Shown here piece by piece: positions 27,820 to 37,068 of a DNA stretch of 64,000 nt (its first letter is position 1; each line of letters begins with the position of its first letter). The DNA comes from Bordetella genomosp. 11 (lineage in GTDB: Bacteria > Pseudomonadota > Gammaproteobacteria > Burkholderiales > Burkholderiaceae_B), in contig NZ_NEVS01000004.1 of assembly GCF_002261215.1 (NCBI RefSeq), forward strand, positions 4,588,001-4,652,000, in the 5' to 3' direction. The notes under the pieces are model-generated. The model was not told the origin of the DNA. It ran no database searches and saw only the letters and a program-made list of their open reading frames with translations. The translations under genes were made by a program, and so were the position numbers.

Positions 27820-28755
27820 ATGTTCCTGATCCACCCGCCGGCCGTCGTCGACTTCGATGTCTGGTCCCCCATGCCCGACACGTACCGCAAGCCGGCGCGC
27901 AGCGCCTGGGCCGACGCCAATCGCGGCGGCGCGATAACGGACTCCTTCCTGGAAGGACCGGTCTTCGACGATGCCGGCAATCTCTATGTGACCGATATCC
28001 CCTGGGGCCGCGTATTCCGCGTCGATCCGGCCGGCGCCTGGACGCTGGTGGCCGAATACGACGGCGAGCCGAACGGCATGAAATTCCTGGACGCCAGCCA
28101 CCTGCTCATCACCGACTACAAGAACGGGCTGATACTGCTGGACGTCGGTACCGGCGCCGTGACGCCGTACCTGGAGCGCCGCAACAGCGAACGCTTCCGG
28201 GGCGTGAACGACCTGGTATTCGACCGCGACGGCAATCTGTACTTCACGGACCAGGGCCAGAGCGGCCTGCACGATCCGAACGGACGCCTGTATCGCCTGC
28301 GCGCCAACGGCCAGCTCGATCTGCTGCTGGACAACGTGCCCAGCCCCAACGGCGTGGCCCTGTCGCCGGACGGCCGCGTGCTGTATCTGGCCGTCACGCG
28401 CGGCAATTGCGTCTGGCGCGTGCCGCTGATGGCCGACGGCAGCGTCAGCAAGGTCAGCCAGTTCTTTACTTCCTACGGGCCCAGCGGCCCGGATGGGCTG
28501 GCCGTGGACGCCGAAGGCAACCTGCTGGTCTGCAATCCCGGGCTGGGCTATGTCTGGCTGCTCAATCCCCGCGCCGAGCCCATCACGATCTGGCGCAGTC
28601 CCAAGGGGATGTCGACCACCAACATCGCCTTCGGCGGCCCGGACCGGCGCACGGTTTTCTGCACGGAATCGGTCTCCGGTTCCATTCTCACGGCCCACGC
28701 GCCGCAGCCCGGCGTGCCGCTTTACCGCCTGCAAACGGCAGGACCCGGCCGCTAG
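27820..28755 (+). CDS. SMP-30/gluconolactonase-family protein
   Basis: A 311-residue six-bladed beta-propeller hydrolase. EGPVFDDAGNLYVTDIPWGRVFRVD supplies the metal-binding Glu; RGVNDLVFDRDGNLYFTDQG and SPNGVALSPDGRVLYLAVTRGNCVWRV carry the Asn and Asp positions typical of SMP-30 lactonases. Such enzymes open sugar or related lactones. No signal peptide is seen, so it acts in the cytoplasm. AAGGAGAA precedes the ATG. It sits between two Bug receptors, in the same direction as the whole 21.9-29.9 kb run. Confidence 0.9.
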   Translation: MFLIHPPAVVDFDVWSPMPDTYRKPARSAWADANRGGAITDSFLEGPVFDDAGNLYVTDIPWGRVFRVDPAGAWTLVAEYDGEPNGMKFLDASHLLITDYKNGLILLDVGTGAVTPYLERRNSERFRGVNDLVFDRDGNLYFTDQGQSGLHDPNGRLYRLRANGQLDLLLDNVPSPNGVALSPDGRVLYLAVTRGNCVWRVPLMADGSVSKVSQFFTSYGPSGPDGLAVDAEGNLLVCNPGLGYVWLLNPRAEPITIWRSPKGMSTTNIAFGGPDRRTVFCTESVSGSILTAHAPQPGVPLYRLQTAGPGR

Positions 28756-28878
28756 ACGCAGCAGACATTCGGCGATGCGTTCCGACGGCAGGCACGCATC
28801 GCACATCGGGACGCGACGGCGCGCCCGCAAAACACCGGTTCCCGCGGGGACCGTAGCCATCACTTGAAGGAGACATCC

Positions 28879-29871
28879 ATGTCCGTTGCAACGGCCGTTC
28901 GGCCCTCATTCTTCCGGCGCGCGGCGCGCGTCCTGGCTGCCACGCTCGCCCTGACGGGCGCGGCGGCCGCTCACGCGGAGTTCCCCGACCGTCCGATCAC
29001 CATCGTCGTTTCCTACGCGCCGGGCGGCTCGGCCGATGCGCTCGCCCGCCTGCTGGCGCAGAAAATGGCCGTCAGGCTGGGGACCAGCGTCGTGGTCGAA
29101 AACCGGCCGGGCGCCAGCGGCACCATCGGCGCGGCCTACGCCGCCAAGGCGGCGCCGGACGGCTACACCATGCTCTACGATGCCACGCCGTATTCGATCA
29201 ACCCGCATCTGTTCCCCCGGATGCCGTATGCCAGCGACGCGCTGAAACCCTTGTCGCTGGTGTCCCTGGCACCCAATATCCTGATCGTCAAAAGCGATTC
29301 GCCCTACAAGGATGTGCAGGGCCTGATCGCGCAGGCCAAGGCCCACCCCGGCAAGATCAATTTCGCCTCGGGCGGCAGCGGCACGGTCCAGCGCCTGGCG
29401 GCGGAATTGTTCCGCCAGAAGCTGGGCCTGGACATGGTCCATGTGCCCTACAAGAGCGGCGGCCCGGCGATCACCGACGTGATGACCGGCCAGGTGGACT
29501 TCATGTTCAGCACGGTGGCGGCTTCCTCGCCGCTGGTCGAAGCCGGCCGCTTGCGCGCCCTGGCGATTTCCTCGCCGCAACGCTCGCCGCGCCTGCCGAA
29601 CGTCCCCACCGTGGCCGAGACCGTGATCCCCGGCTACGAAGTGTACGAATGGAACGGCGTGTTCCTGCCGGCCGGCGTACCCGATGCGATCGCGAACAAG
29701 CTGCGCGATGCCCTGGTGCAGACTCTGGCCGAGGACGATGTGAAGAAGCGCTTCAGCGACCTGGGTGTGCAGCCGGTCGGTTCCACGCCGGCCGAGTTCG
29801 CGGATTACCTGAAGAAGGAAGACGCCAAGTGGGCGGAGGTCATCCGCAAGGGCAATATCCACCTGGATTGA
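28879..29871 (+). CDS. Bug/TctC-family receptor 4
   Basis: A 330-residue receptor. The signal peptide is long (about 1-35) with a charged start (RPSFFRRAARVLA). The mature part begins AEFPDRPITIVVSYAPGGSADALAR, then ENRPGASGTIGAAYAA, AAPDGYTMLYD, HVPYKSGGPAITDVMTGQVD and LPNVPTVAETVIPGYE. The common YKG is YKS here. AAGGAGA precedes the ATG at 28879. It is the last gene of this plus-strand run and is followed by a 26-base palindrome before the convergent LysR gene. Confidence 0.92.
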   Translation: MSVATAVRPSFFRRAARVLAATLALTGAAAAHAEFPDRPITIVVSYAPGGSADALARLLAQKMAVRLGTSVVVENRPGASGTIGAAYAAKAAPDGYTMLYDATPYSINPHLFPRMPYASDALKPLSLVSLAPNILIVKSDSPYKDVQGLIAQAKAHPGKINFASGGSGTVQRLAAELFRQKLGLDMVHVPYKSGGPAITDVMTGQVDFMFSTVAASSPLVEAGRLRALAISSPQRSPRLPNVPTVAETVIPGYEVYEWNGVFLPAGVPDAIANKLRDALVQTLAEDDVKKRFSDLGVQPVGSTPAEFADYLKKEDAKWAEVIRKGNIHLD

Positions 29872-29880
29872 TCGCGGTGG

Positions 29881-29906
29881 CGTGCCGGCGCCATGGCGCC
29901 GGCACG
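29881..29906. terminator. Perfect 26-bp palindrome between convergent genes; probable terminator hairpin
   Basis: The sequence from 29881 to 29906 is its own reverse complement, with arms CGTGCCGGCG and CGCCGGCACG around CCATGG. It begins nine bases after the Bug receptor stop and lies before the convergent LysR gene. It would form an 11-bp stem. It lacks a U-tract, so factor-dependent termination or 3'-end protection is possible. Confidence 0.5.
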
Positions 29907-29982
29907 GGCGGCATCGGATAGGGCCGCGCGGCAGGCCGGCCGCAACGGCTTTCGACGCGGGACGAAGGACGCCCGCGCGGCT

Positions 29983-30852
29983 TCACGCCACCGACGCCAC
30001 CCAGGCCGCGAATTCGGCGCACGGCCGTATGTCCAGCGTGCCGGGCGCGCTCACCAGGAAATAGCCTTCGCCGCTACGCAAGGCGATATCCAGCGGCTGC
30101 ACCAGCATCCCGCGCGCGAGCTCATCCCGCATATAAGCCTGCTGCGTCAGCGCGATGCCCGCGCCCTGCACTGCCGCCTGCAGGCAAAGCGCCGCATTGG
30201 CCAGGGGCACCAGCCGCGCCCCGGCCGACGGCAATCCGGCCTGCGCCAGCCACGCATCCCAGCTGACCGGCGCGATCATCGAATGCAGCAGCTTGTGTTC
30301 CAGCACGTCGCGCGGGTGGCGGATTTCCGCCGCCAGCGACGGCGCGCAGGCCAGCGCCAGCACGTCGTCGAAGAGCGCTTGCGCATGAACGCCCGGCCAC
30401 TTGCCGTGGCCGCGCCGCACCACGAAGTCCGCGTCGCCCAGCCCCACGTCGTCCGCCCGGGCGACCGTCGCGACTTCCAGGTCGATATCCCCGTGCGAAG
30501 CATAGAAACCCGCCATGCGGGGCATCAGCCATTTGATCGCGAAGCTGGGGATCACCTTCAGCCGGACGCGGCGCGGGCGGCCCAGGGACGTCGCCTCGTG
30601 CACCGCTTCCTCCACACGGTCGAACAGCTCGGCCACGCGCGACGCCAGCTGCATGCCGCTGGGCGTCAGCACGGCCTCGCGCCCTTCCTTGCGGCACAGG
30701 CGGGTATCCAGCGCCGCCTCCAGGGCGCGGATCTGGTGGCTGACCGCGCCGGGCGTGACGTGCAGGGTCTGGGCCGCGCGCGCCACGCCGCCGGCGCGAT
30801 TGACTGCGTCCAGGACGCGCAGCGGTCCCAGGATATTGCGCAACTTATGCAT
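29983..30852 (-). CDS. LysR-family regulator (GcvA-like)
   Basis: A 289-residue LysR regulator. The N-terminal helix-turn-helix is LRVLDAVNRAGGVARAAQTLHVTPGAVSHQIRALE (about 9-43), and the effector domain follows with GcvA-type blocks (KWLMPRMAGFYASHGDIDLEV, ADFVVRRGHGKWPGVHAQALFDD). The ATG at 30852 puts the HTH at the usual distance; longer starts at 30894 or 30939 are possible but add unconserved sequence. It diverges from Bug receptor 5 with about 143 bases between starts, and probably regulates that receptor and the MmgE/PrpD gene. Confidence 0.88.
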   Translation of the reverse strand: MHKLRNILGPLRVLDAVNRAGGVARAAQTLHVTPGAVSHQIRALEAALDTRLCRKEGREAVLTPSGMQLASRVAELFDRVEEAVHEATSLGRPRRVRLKVIPSFAIKWLMPRMAGFYASHGDIDLEVATVARADDVGLGDADFVVRRGHGKWPGVHAQALFDDVLALACAPSLAAEIRHPRDVLEHKLLHSMIAPVSWDAWLAQAGLPSAGARLVPLANAALCLQAAVQGAGIALTQQAYMRDELARGMLVQPLDIALRSGEGYFLVSAPGTLDIRPCAEFAAWVASVA

Positions 30853-30995
30853 GATGCGTGAATGATCCTCAACGGTCGCCAAAGAAATTCGCATGACGCC
30901 CGCCGGACCGCCTCCTATAGTCGTGATCCGGGACAACAAGAATTCTCAACATACAGGACCCGGCGGTGTATCGGGAACATCCAGGAGGAGACATC

Positions 30996-31991
30996 ATGCG
31001 TATCGCAATCTTTCGCCGCGCCGCAACAGCCGCGGCCATGGCGCTATTGCTGGGCGCCGCGCCGGCGCACGCCCGCGACGACTATCCGTCGCGTCCGCTG
31101 AAAATGGTCGTGCCTTTTGCCGCCGGCAGCGCGGCGGACACGCTCTCGCGCGTCGTCGCCACGCAGCTGGCCAGCCAGCTGGGCCAGGCGGTGGTCGTCG
31201 AAAACAAGGCCGGCGCGGGCGGCACGATAGGCACCGTGGACATCGCCCGCGCTCCCGCCGACGGCTACACCATCGGGCTGGCCGCGCAGGGCACGCTGAT
31301 CACCAACCAGGCCCTGTACGACAAACCCGGCTATGACTCCGTCAAGGACTTCACGCCCATCGCCGTGCTGGCCGATGTGGCCAACGTCCTTGTCGTCGCG
31401 CCCGGTTCGCCCTACGCCTCGGTCGCGGAATTGATGCAGGCCATCAAGGCCGCGCCCGCCAACAAGTTCAGCTTCTCGTCCAGCGGCGTGGGGACCAGCC
31501 ATCACATCGCCGGCGTGGTGCTGGGCCAGTCCCTGGGCAAGCCTCTCATGCATGTGGCCTACACCGGCGCGCCGCAGGGGCTGGTCGCCGTCATGAGCAA
31601 GGAAGTCGACCTGGGGCTGTACAACATCCCCGCCGCCATCGGCTTGATCCGGGGCGGCAAGCTCAAGCCGCTGGCCGTCACCAGCCGGGGGCGGTCGCCA
31701 TTGCTGCCCGACGTGCCCTCGCTCGACGAAAGCGGCCTGAAGGGCTACGAAGTCACCCTGTGGTTCGGCATCATCGCGCCCGCCGGCGTGCCCGCGGATC
31801 GCGTGGCGCGGCTGCACAAGGAGCTGGATGCGGTCATGCGGCAACCCGCCTTGCGGGCCAAGCTGACGGAACAGGGCTATGACGTGGCGCCGACCCCCTT
31901 GGCGCCGTCCGCGGATTTCACGGCCCTGATCGGGCGCGACCTGGAGAAATGGCTGCGCGTCCTCAAGTCCTTGCGCGGGGGCACGCAATGA
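30996..31991 (+). CDS. Bug/TctC-family receptor 5
   Basis: A 331-residue receptor with a Sec signal peptide (about 1-26, APAHARDDYPSRP). LKMVVPFAAGSAADTLSRV, ENKAGAGGTIGTVDIA and APADGYTIGLA are recognisable. The usual YKG motif is HVAYTGAPQGLVAVMSKEVDLG here, a variant that may reflect a different ligand. AGGAGGAG lies ahead of the ATG at 30996. The gene overlaps the MmgE/PrpD gene by four bases, so receptor and enzyme are translated together. Confidence 0.92.
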   Translation: MRIAIFRRAATAAAMALLLGAAPAHARDDYPSRPLKMVVPFAAGSAADTLSRVVATQLASQLGQAVVVENKAGAGGTIGTVDIARAPADGYTIGLAAQGTLITNQALYDKPGYDSVKDFTPIAVLADVANVLVVAPGSPYASVAELMQAIKAAPANKFSFSSSGVGTSHHIAGVVLGQSLGKPLMHVAYTGAPQGLVAVMSKEVDLGLYNIPAAIGLIRGGKLKPLAVTSRGRSPLLPDVPSLDESGLKGYEVTLWFGIIAPAGVPADRVARLHKELDAVMRQPALRAKLTEQGYDVAPTPLAPSADFTALIGRDLEKWLRVLKSLRGGTQ

Positions 31992-33397
31992 CGACGCATG
32001 CCCAAGATAACGCGAACGGCATGCGCGCGGCGGACGCGCGCACCGTCGCGCAAATCCTGGCCGCGCACGCCGTCCACACCCCGCTGTCCGCGATCCCGCC
32101 ATTGGCGCTGGAGCATGCCAAGATGAGCCTGGCCAGCACCATCGCCAGCGCTTCGATGGGCTACCGCATCGAGTCCGCGGCGATCCTGCGCGGCCTGGAG
32201 ATCGATGACGGCGGCGCGCCGCAGGCGACGCTCTGGTTCTACGGCGCGCGGCTGCCCGTCTCCCGCGCGGCGCGCGTCAATGCCGTGGCCAGCGATGCCG
32301 CCGCCTCCGACGACAGCGACCTGCGCAGCATCGCCCATATCGGCACCATCGTCAGCACGACCGCGCTGGCCCTTGCCGAATGGCTGAACCGCCCCGGTCG
32401 CGAGGTACTGGCGGCCATGGTGCTGGGCTACGAGGTGGCCGGCCGCATCGACGAATCGCTGACGCCCGGCCGCATGCAGCGCGGCTTCCATGGATCCGTG
32501 TCGACGGTGTTCGGCGCGGCGGTGGCCGCCGGCCGCCTGCTGCGCCTGGACGAGGCGGCGATGACCCACGCCATCGCCCTGGCCGCGACCTCCATCGGCG
32601 GCATGGCGCTGGCGGCCGATACCAGCTGTTCGCGGGAATACCACGCGGGCCTGGCCGCGATGGCCGGCATCCAGGCGGCGCAGGCGGCGCGCGCCGGGTT
32701 CCAGGGCGATCCCGCCATCCTGGAAGCGCCGCGCGGGTTCCTGCAGGCCATGGGCGGCCAGGCCGTCGAGGACATCGTGCGCGACCTGGGCGCGTCCTGG
32801 GACATCGTCACCGACATGGCGATCAAGCTGATGCCGGGCGCCCATCCCTTTCATGCGGTGGCCGAAGCGGCGGCCACCGCCGCGCGCGAGCACGACATCG
32901 ACCCGTCGCGCATCGCATGCATCGTCGTATCGGCGGGCGTGCAGCACACCAGTTTCGGCGGCGCGCCGCATCCCCGCAACCTGGTGGAGGCCGCGCACAG
33001 CGTGGCCTACTTCGTGGCCGCGTCCGTCGTCGACCGCGGCTTCGGCTGGGACAACCTGACGCCGGACAAGATGCGCGATCCCCGCATCGCGGCGCTGCAG
33101 GACAAGGTGCGATACGCCAGCGAGCCGCCGCCGCTGCCGGACCGCTTCCCTCACCGGCACGGCGGCAGCGTTGCCATCCACATGGACGATGGCGCCATCC
33201 ATCGCGCGACCTGCCGCGCGCCACGCGGCGCGGGCTCGCGCGGCATCGCGTGGGCCGACATCGAAGCCAAGTACCGCCAGCTGGCGCCGCGCGCCGGGCT
33301 GGAGGACGCGCAGGTCGCGCATACCCTGTCGCTGATCCGCGGCCTGGACCATCTGGACGATGTCGCCCGGCTGGCCGCCGGCCTCATGCTGAGGTGA
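31988..33397 (+). CDS. MmgE/PrpD-family protein
   Basis: A 469-residue member of the MmgE/PrpD family, which includes 2-methylcitrate dehydratase and several less-known dehydratases/isomerases such as iminodisuccinate epimerase and cis-aconitate decarboxylase. Conserved blocks are VLGYEVAGRIDESL, GFHGSVSTVFGAAVAAGRLLRLDE, ALAATSIGGM and KLMPGAHPFHAVAEAA. The ATG overlaps the Bug receptor stop (ATGA). Together with receptor 5 this looks like a tricarboxylate or related diacid module. No prpB or prpC is nearby, so a propionate pathway is not supported. Confidence 0.87.
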   Translation: MTTHAQDNANGMRAADARTVAQILAAHAVHTPLSAIPPLALEHAKMSLASTIASASMGYRIESAAILRGLEIDDGGAPQATLWFYGARLPVSRAARVNAVASDAAASDDSDLRSIAHIGTIVSTTALALAEWLNRPGREVLAAMVLGYEVAGRIDESLTPGRMQRGFHGSVSTVFGAAVAAGRLLRLDEAAMTHAIALAATSIGGMALAADTSCSREYHAGLAAMAGIQAAQAARAGFQGDPAILEAPRGFLQAMGGQAVEDIVRDLGASWDIVTDMAIKLMPGAHPFHAVAEAAATAAREHDIDPSRIACIVVSAGVQHTSFGGAPHPRNLVEAAHSVAYFVAASVVDRGFGWDNLTPDKMRDPRIAALQDKVRYASEPPPLPDRFPHRHGGSVAIHMDDGAIHRATCRAPRGAGSRGIAWADIEAKYRQLAPRAGLEDAQVAHTLSLIRGLDHLDDVARLAAGLMLR

Positions 33398-33630
33398 CAA
33401 GGTCGTTATGCCGAAAACATGCATTCTGCTATGCCGCCGGCGTGGCGTGTCGTGCCGCGCGGCGTGACTAGTATTGCCTCACATGCGCATGGGTCCGCGA
33501 CCGCGGCCCGGCGCGCGTCACGGCGGGGCGCCTCCGATAGCGGTAGGCAGGCCCCTCCGCAAAAGAGGGTGGGGCAGTCCCCGCCCGAAGAAGGCAGGCC
33601 CGCCCTGCCGACAACACCGAGGAGACAGAC

Positions 33631-34605
33631 ATGTTGCGATTCCTTATCGGCTGTGCCGCCGCCCTGGTACTGGCCGCGCCCGCCGCGGCCGCCGACAACT
33701 TTCCTTCCCGCCCCATCGTCATGCTGGTCGCGGTGGCGCCCGGCGGCACGCTGGATACGCTGGCGCGCCAGATCGCCAGCGGACTGACCACCCAGTTGGG
33801 CCAATCCGTGGTCGTGGAAAACACCACCGGCGCGGGCGGCCTGATCGGCTACCAGCGATTGATGAAATCCGATCCCGACGGCTACACCCTGATGTTCAGC
33901 AATATGTCGCTGGCCATCATCCCCCTGCTGTATCCCTCCGCCCAGGTCGACCCGGTGCGCGACCTCTCGCCCATCGGCACCGTGGCGACCGTGCCGATGG
34001 TGCTTTCCGTCAGCAACAAAAGCGGCATCACGAGCCTGCCGGAGATGCTCAAGCGCATGCGCTCGGGCGGACCCAAGCTGAATTTCGGCTCGGGCGGCCC
34101 CGGCACCACCGCCCATCTCGCGGAAGGCCTGTTCCTGCACATCTCCAAAACGCAGGGCGAGCTGATCCAGTACCGCGGCTCGGGACCGGCGATCGCCGAC
34201 CTGATGGCGGGCACCATCGATGCCGTCATCGACCAGACCGTCACCATGATGCCGCTGCACAAGGACAAGCGCATCCGCGCCATCGCGGTGTCGGCGCCGC
34301 AACGCCTGGCGCAGATGCCGGACGTCCCCACCTTCGCGGAAGGCGGGCTGCCGGCGTTCAACCTGGCCATATGGAATGGCGTGGTGGCGCCCCGCAATAC
34401 GCCCAAGCCGGTGGTGGATAAGCTGGCCGCGGCGCTCTCCAAGACCATCGACAGCCCGGAATTCAAGAACCGCATCGACCAGCTCGCGGCCACCCGGCCC
34501 AGCCAGGCCGAACGCGGGCCGGCGCCGTTTTCCGCGCTGCTGGCCAAGGACACCCGGGAAGTGGCCTCGCTGGCCAAGCAGATCGGCCTGACGCCGCAGC
34601 AATAG
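33631..34605 (+). CDS. Bug/TctC-family receptor 6
   Basis: A 324-residue receptor with a short Sec signal peptide (about 1-20, APAAAADNFPSRP). IVMLVAVAPGGTLDTLARQ, ENTTGAGGLIGYQRLM and DPDGYTLMFSN are family blocks. The YKG motif is replaced by QYRGSGPAIADLMAGTIDAV, and the first block has AVAPGG rather than PFPPGG, so this is one of the more divergent copies. ACCGAGGAGA lies upstream. The 233 bases before it hold no gene and may contain its own promoter. It is followed by a beta-hydroxyacid dehydrogenase. Confidence 0.9.
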   Translation: MLRFLIGCAAALVLAAPAAAADNFPSRPIVMLVAVAPGGTLDTLARQIASGLTTQLGQSVVVENTTGAGGLIGYQRLMKSDPDGYTLMFSNMSLAIIPLLYPSAQVDPVRDLSPIGTVATVPMVLSVSNKSGITSLPEMLKRMRSGGPKLNFGSGGPGTTAHLAEGLFLHISKTQGELIQYRGSGPAIADLMAGTIDAVIDQTVTMMPLHKDKRIRAIAVSAPQRLAQMPDVPTFAEGGLPAFNLAIWNGVVAPRNTPKPVVDKLAAALSKTIDSPEFKNRIDQLAATRPSQAERGPAPFSALLAKDTREVASLAKQIGLTPQQ

Positions 34606-34658
34606 GCCGCGCACGGCGCGCGCAATATTTCCTACACGACGCTTTACGAGGAGCGAAC

Positions 34659-35570
34659 ATGCAATCGGAGACTTACGGATTCATCGGCCTGGGCAATATG
34701 GGCGGCCCCATGGCGGGGCGGCTGCTGGACGCCGGCCACGGCCTGGCGGTGTACGACACCAATGCCGCGGCGGTCCAGGCCCTTGCGGGCAAGGGCGCGA
34801 CGGCCTGCGCCGGCACGCGCGAGGTCGCCGACCAGGCCACGACGATCTTCCTGAGCCTGCCGACGCCGGAAATCGTGCAGCGCGTCGCCACCGACCCGAA
34901 CGGCCTGATGGCGGGCAGCCGCGTCAAGCGCGTGGTCGACCTGTCCACCATCGGCCCGCGCACCGCGCGAGAAGTCAGCCGCGCGCTTGCCGCGCGCGAC
35001 ATCCTGTATGTGGACGCGCCCGTCAGCGGCGGCGTGGGCGGCGCGCGCGCCGGCACGCTGGCCGTCATGGCCGCCTGCCCGCGCGCGGACTACGACGCGC
35101 TGCAGCCGGTACTCAAGCACTTCGGTCCGGTGTTCTACCTTGGCGGCGAGGCCGGCATGGGCCAGAGCATGAAGCTGGCCAACAACCTGATGTCGGCCGC
35201 CGCGGTCGCGATCACATCCGAAGCCATGGCGATGGGCGTGAAAGCCGGGCTCGATCCCAAGACCATGCTGGACGTTATCAATTCCGGTTCGGGGCGCAAT
35301 ACCGCCAGCCAGGATAAGTTTCCGCGCGCGGTGCTGACCGGCACCTTCGACATCGGCTTCGCCGCGCGGCTGGCCTACAAGGACGTGCGCCTGTGCGTGG
35401 ACGAGGCCGAGGCCATCGGTGTCCCCATGGTGGTGGGCTCCGCTGTGCGCGAGATGCTGGTCATGACGCATGCGATGTGCGGCGAGGACGCCGACTTCAC
35501 GCACATCGCCAGGATGGTCGAAACGATCGCGGGCGTGGAGATCCGCCAGCGTGGCGAGGGCAAGGGCTGA
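34659..35570 (+). CDS. NAD(P)-dependent beta-hydroxyacid dehydrogenase (HIBADH/GarR-like)
   Basis: A 303-residue enzyme of the 3-hydroxyisobutyrate/tartronate-semialdehyde reductase family. GFIGLGNMGGPMAGRLLDAGH (6-26) binds NAD(P), VDAPVSGGVGGARAGTLAVM is the substrate-binding block, and Lys172 in GMGQSMKLANNLM is the catalytic lysine. GAGGAGCG precedes the ATG. It follows Bug receptor 6 by 53 bases and converges on a LysR gene. A hydroxyacid formed from the receptor's ligand is a likely substrate. Confidence 0.9.
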   Translation: MQSETYGFIGLGNMGGPMAGRLLDAGHGLAVYDTNAAAVQALAGKGATACAGTREVADQATTIFLSLPTPEIVQRVATDPNGLMAGSRVKRVVDLSTIGPRTAREVSRALAARDILYVDAPVSGGVGGARAGTLAVMAACPRADYDALQPVLKHFGPVFYLGGEAGMGQSMKLANNLMSAAAVAITSEAMAMGVKAGLDPKTMLDVINSGSGRNTASQDKFPRAVLTGTFDIGFAARLAYKDVRLCVDEAEAIGVPMVVGSAVREMLVMTHAMCGEDADFTHIARMVETIAGVEIRQRGEGKG

Positions 35571-35600
35571 AGCGGCTGTGCGGCCCTGCGGCCGCCACCT

Positions 35601-36542
35601 TCAGGACAGCACCGCGGGATCCGGCGCCCAGTTTCCGCGCGCGATCATGTCCTGGATCTGCCGCCGCAGGATCGTGCGCAGTATGCGCACGGCCTTGGTG
35701 GAGGGCCGTTGGGTCGACGCGGCGATCAACAGCGATCGCGTGATGCCGGGCCGGGCGATGCGCCAGATGCGCATGCGGCCCTGCGCGATCTGCGGCGCCA
35801 CGCAGGAATAGGACAGCACGGCATAGCCCAATCCGCTTTCCACCAGTTGCAGCATGGAATGCATGGCGTCGACTTCCATTTCGACATTAGGTTCCAGCCC
35901 CAGCGCCGCCAGCGCCTCGTCGACCAGCACGCGCACGCCGTGCGGCCGGCCGGGCAGGATCATGGGCAGGCAGCTCAAGCGCGCGGCCTGCACCGGCCCC
36001 GCGCCGACGCCCGCCGGGTCGTCGCGCGGGCCCAGCAGGAACAGCTCGTCGGTCAGCAGGGATTCGGCCCTTAGCGAGGGGATGTTCAGCCGCGGCGCGT
36101 CGTACAGGATGGAGATGTCCGTCAGGCCGTTGCACAGCCATTCCAGCACGTGGCCGCTATAGCCCTCCATGAACTTCAGCGAGACGCCGGGCACGGCGCG
36201 CCGGAAAGCCTGGATCAGCGGTACCGACAGCACGGCGGATATCGACGCCGGCATCCCGATCACCACCGGCCCGCCCGGCACCGCGCCGGAAGCCTTGACC
36301 GCGCTGACGGCGCTGCGCGTGCTTTCGACGATACCGCGCGCATATTGCGCCAGCAGCGTGCCGGCCTCGGTCAGCAACACGCCGCGTCCGGTGCGGTGAA
36401 ACAGCGCCACGCCCAGCTCCTGCTCCAGCGCCTTGACGCGCCGGCTCAGGATGGGCTGGCTGATGGACAGGCGCATAGCTGCCCGGGAATACGCGCCGGC
36501 ATCCGCGATGCCGATGAACATTTCCAGCTGTCGTAGTTCCAT
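35601..36542 (-). CDS. LysR-family transcriptional regulator
   Basis: A 313-residue LysR regulator. MELRQLEMFIGIADAGAYSRAAMRLSISQPILSRRVKALEQELG is a canonical start, with the helix-turn-helix at about 18-38. The effector domain includes GGPVVIGMPASISAVLSVPL and MHSMLQLVESGLGYAVLSYS. This family branch (CbbR/NAC-like) often responds to aromatic or nitrogen compounds. It is read in the same direction as the cupin and carboxymuconolactone decarboxylase genes upstream, 44 bases after the cupin, so it may be part of that operon rather than divergent from its target. Confidence 0.9.
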   Translation of the reverse strand: MELRQLEMFIGIADAGAYSRAAMRLSISQPILSRRVKALEQELGVALFHRTGRGVLLTEAGTLLAQYARGIVESTRSAVSAVKASGAVPGGPVVIGMPASISAVLSVPLIQAFRRAVPGVSLKFMEGYSGHVLEWLCNGLTDISILYDAPRLNIPSLRAESLLTDELFLLGPRDDPAGVGAGPVQAARLSCLPMILPGRPHGVRVLVDEALAALGLEPNVEMEVDAMHSMLQLVESGLGYAVLSYSCVAPQIAQGRMRIWRIARPGITRSLLIAASTQRPSTKAVRILRTILRRQIQDMIARGNWAPDPAVLS

Positions 36543-36586
36543 CGCGCCGTCCGCCCCGATGAAGAATGCCGGCAGCGGCGGCGGCG

Positions 36587-36982
36587 TCAGGCCGCGGCGC
36601 GCTGCGTCGGATACTGCCCGTCCGTGACCGCTTCCTGCCAGGTCGCCTTGCCCATCGACGTCGCCATGTGGATCATGTACGTGTCCGACGCCGCGCCGTG
36701 CCAGTGCCGTTCGTTCGGCCCTATCCACACCACGTCGCCCTGGCGGATCAGCTGCGGTTCCTGCCCTTCCAGGCAAATCCAGCCCTGGCCCGCCGTCACA
36801 TGCAGCACCTGGCCGTACTCATGGGTGTGCCAATGGGTGCGGGCACCCGGAGAGAAAAACACATTGTTGATGCCGACGTTGTCCATCGTCGGCATCACCG
36901 GATCCGCCCACACCACGCCGGTAAACGTCGCGCCGCGCTGTTCGGAAGGAACGCCTGACACCCTGCCGTGAAATACCTTCAT
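36587..36982 (-). CDS. Small cupin-domain protein
   Basis: A 131-residue single-domain cupin. HWHTHEYGQVLHVTAGQGWICLEG contains the His-His-Glu/Gln-type metal set (HxH...), and LIRQGDVVWIGPNERHWHGA contains the second cupin motif with its His. Such proteins often travel with carboxymuconolactone decarboxylases and act in oxidative or decarboxylating steps. AGGAGG precedes the ATG. It is 86 bases after the decarboxylase gene in the same direction. Confidence 0.88.
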   Translation of the reverse strand: MKVFHGRVSGVPSEQRGATFTGVVWADPVMPTMDNVGINNVFFSPGARTHWHTHEYGQVLHVTAGQGWICLEGQEPQLIRQGDVVWIGPNERHWHGAASDTYMIHMATSMGKATWQEAVTDGQYPTQRAAA

Positions 36983-37068
36983 TGCCTGCCTCCTGTGCAT
37001 TGCCTGTTGGAACCGCGGGCCGCCGCGCGGCGGCCGCGGTAAGTAAGGATGATGACGCCCCGCGCGAC

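Noticed and set aside
31988..33397. MmgE/PrpD protein as 2-methylcitrate dehydratase
   Set aside because: No prpB, prpC or acnD-like gene is nearby, and the gene is coupled to a Bug receptor instead.
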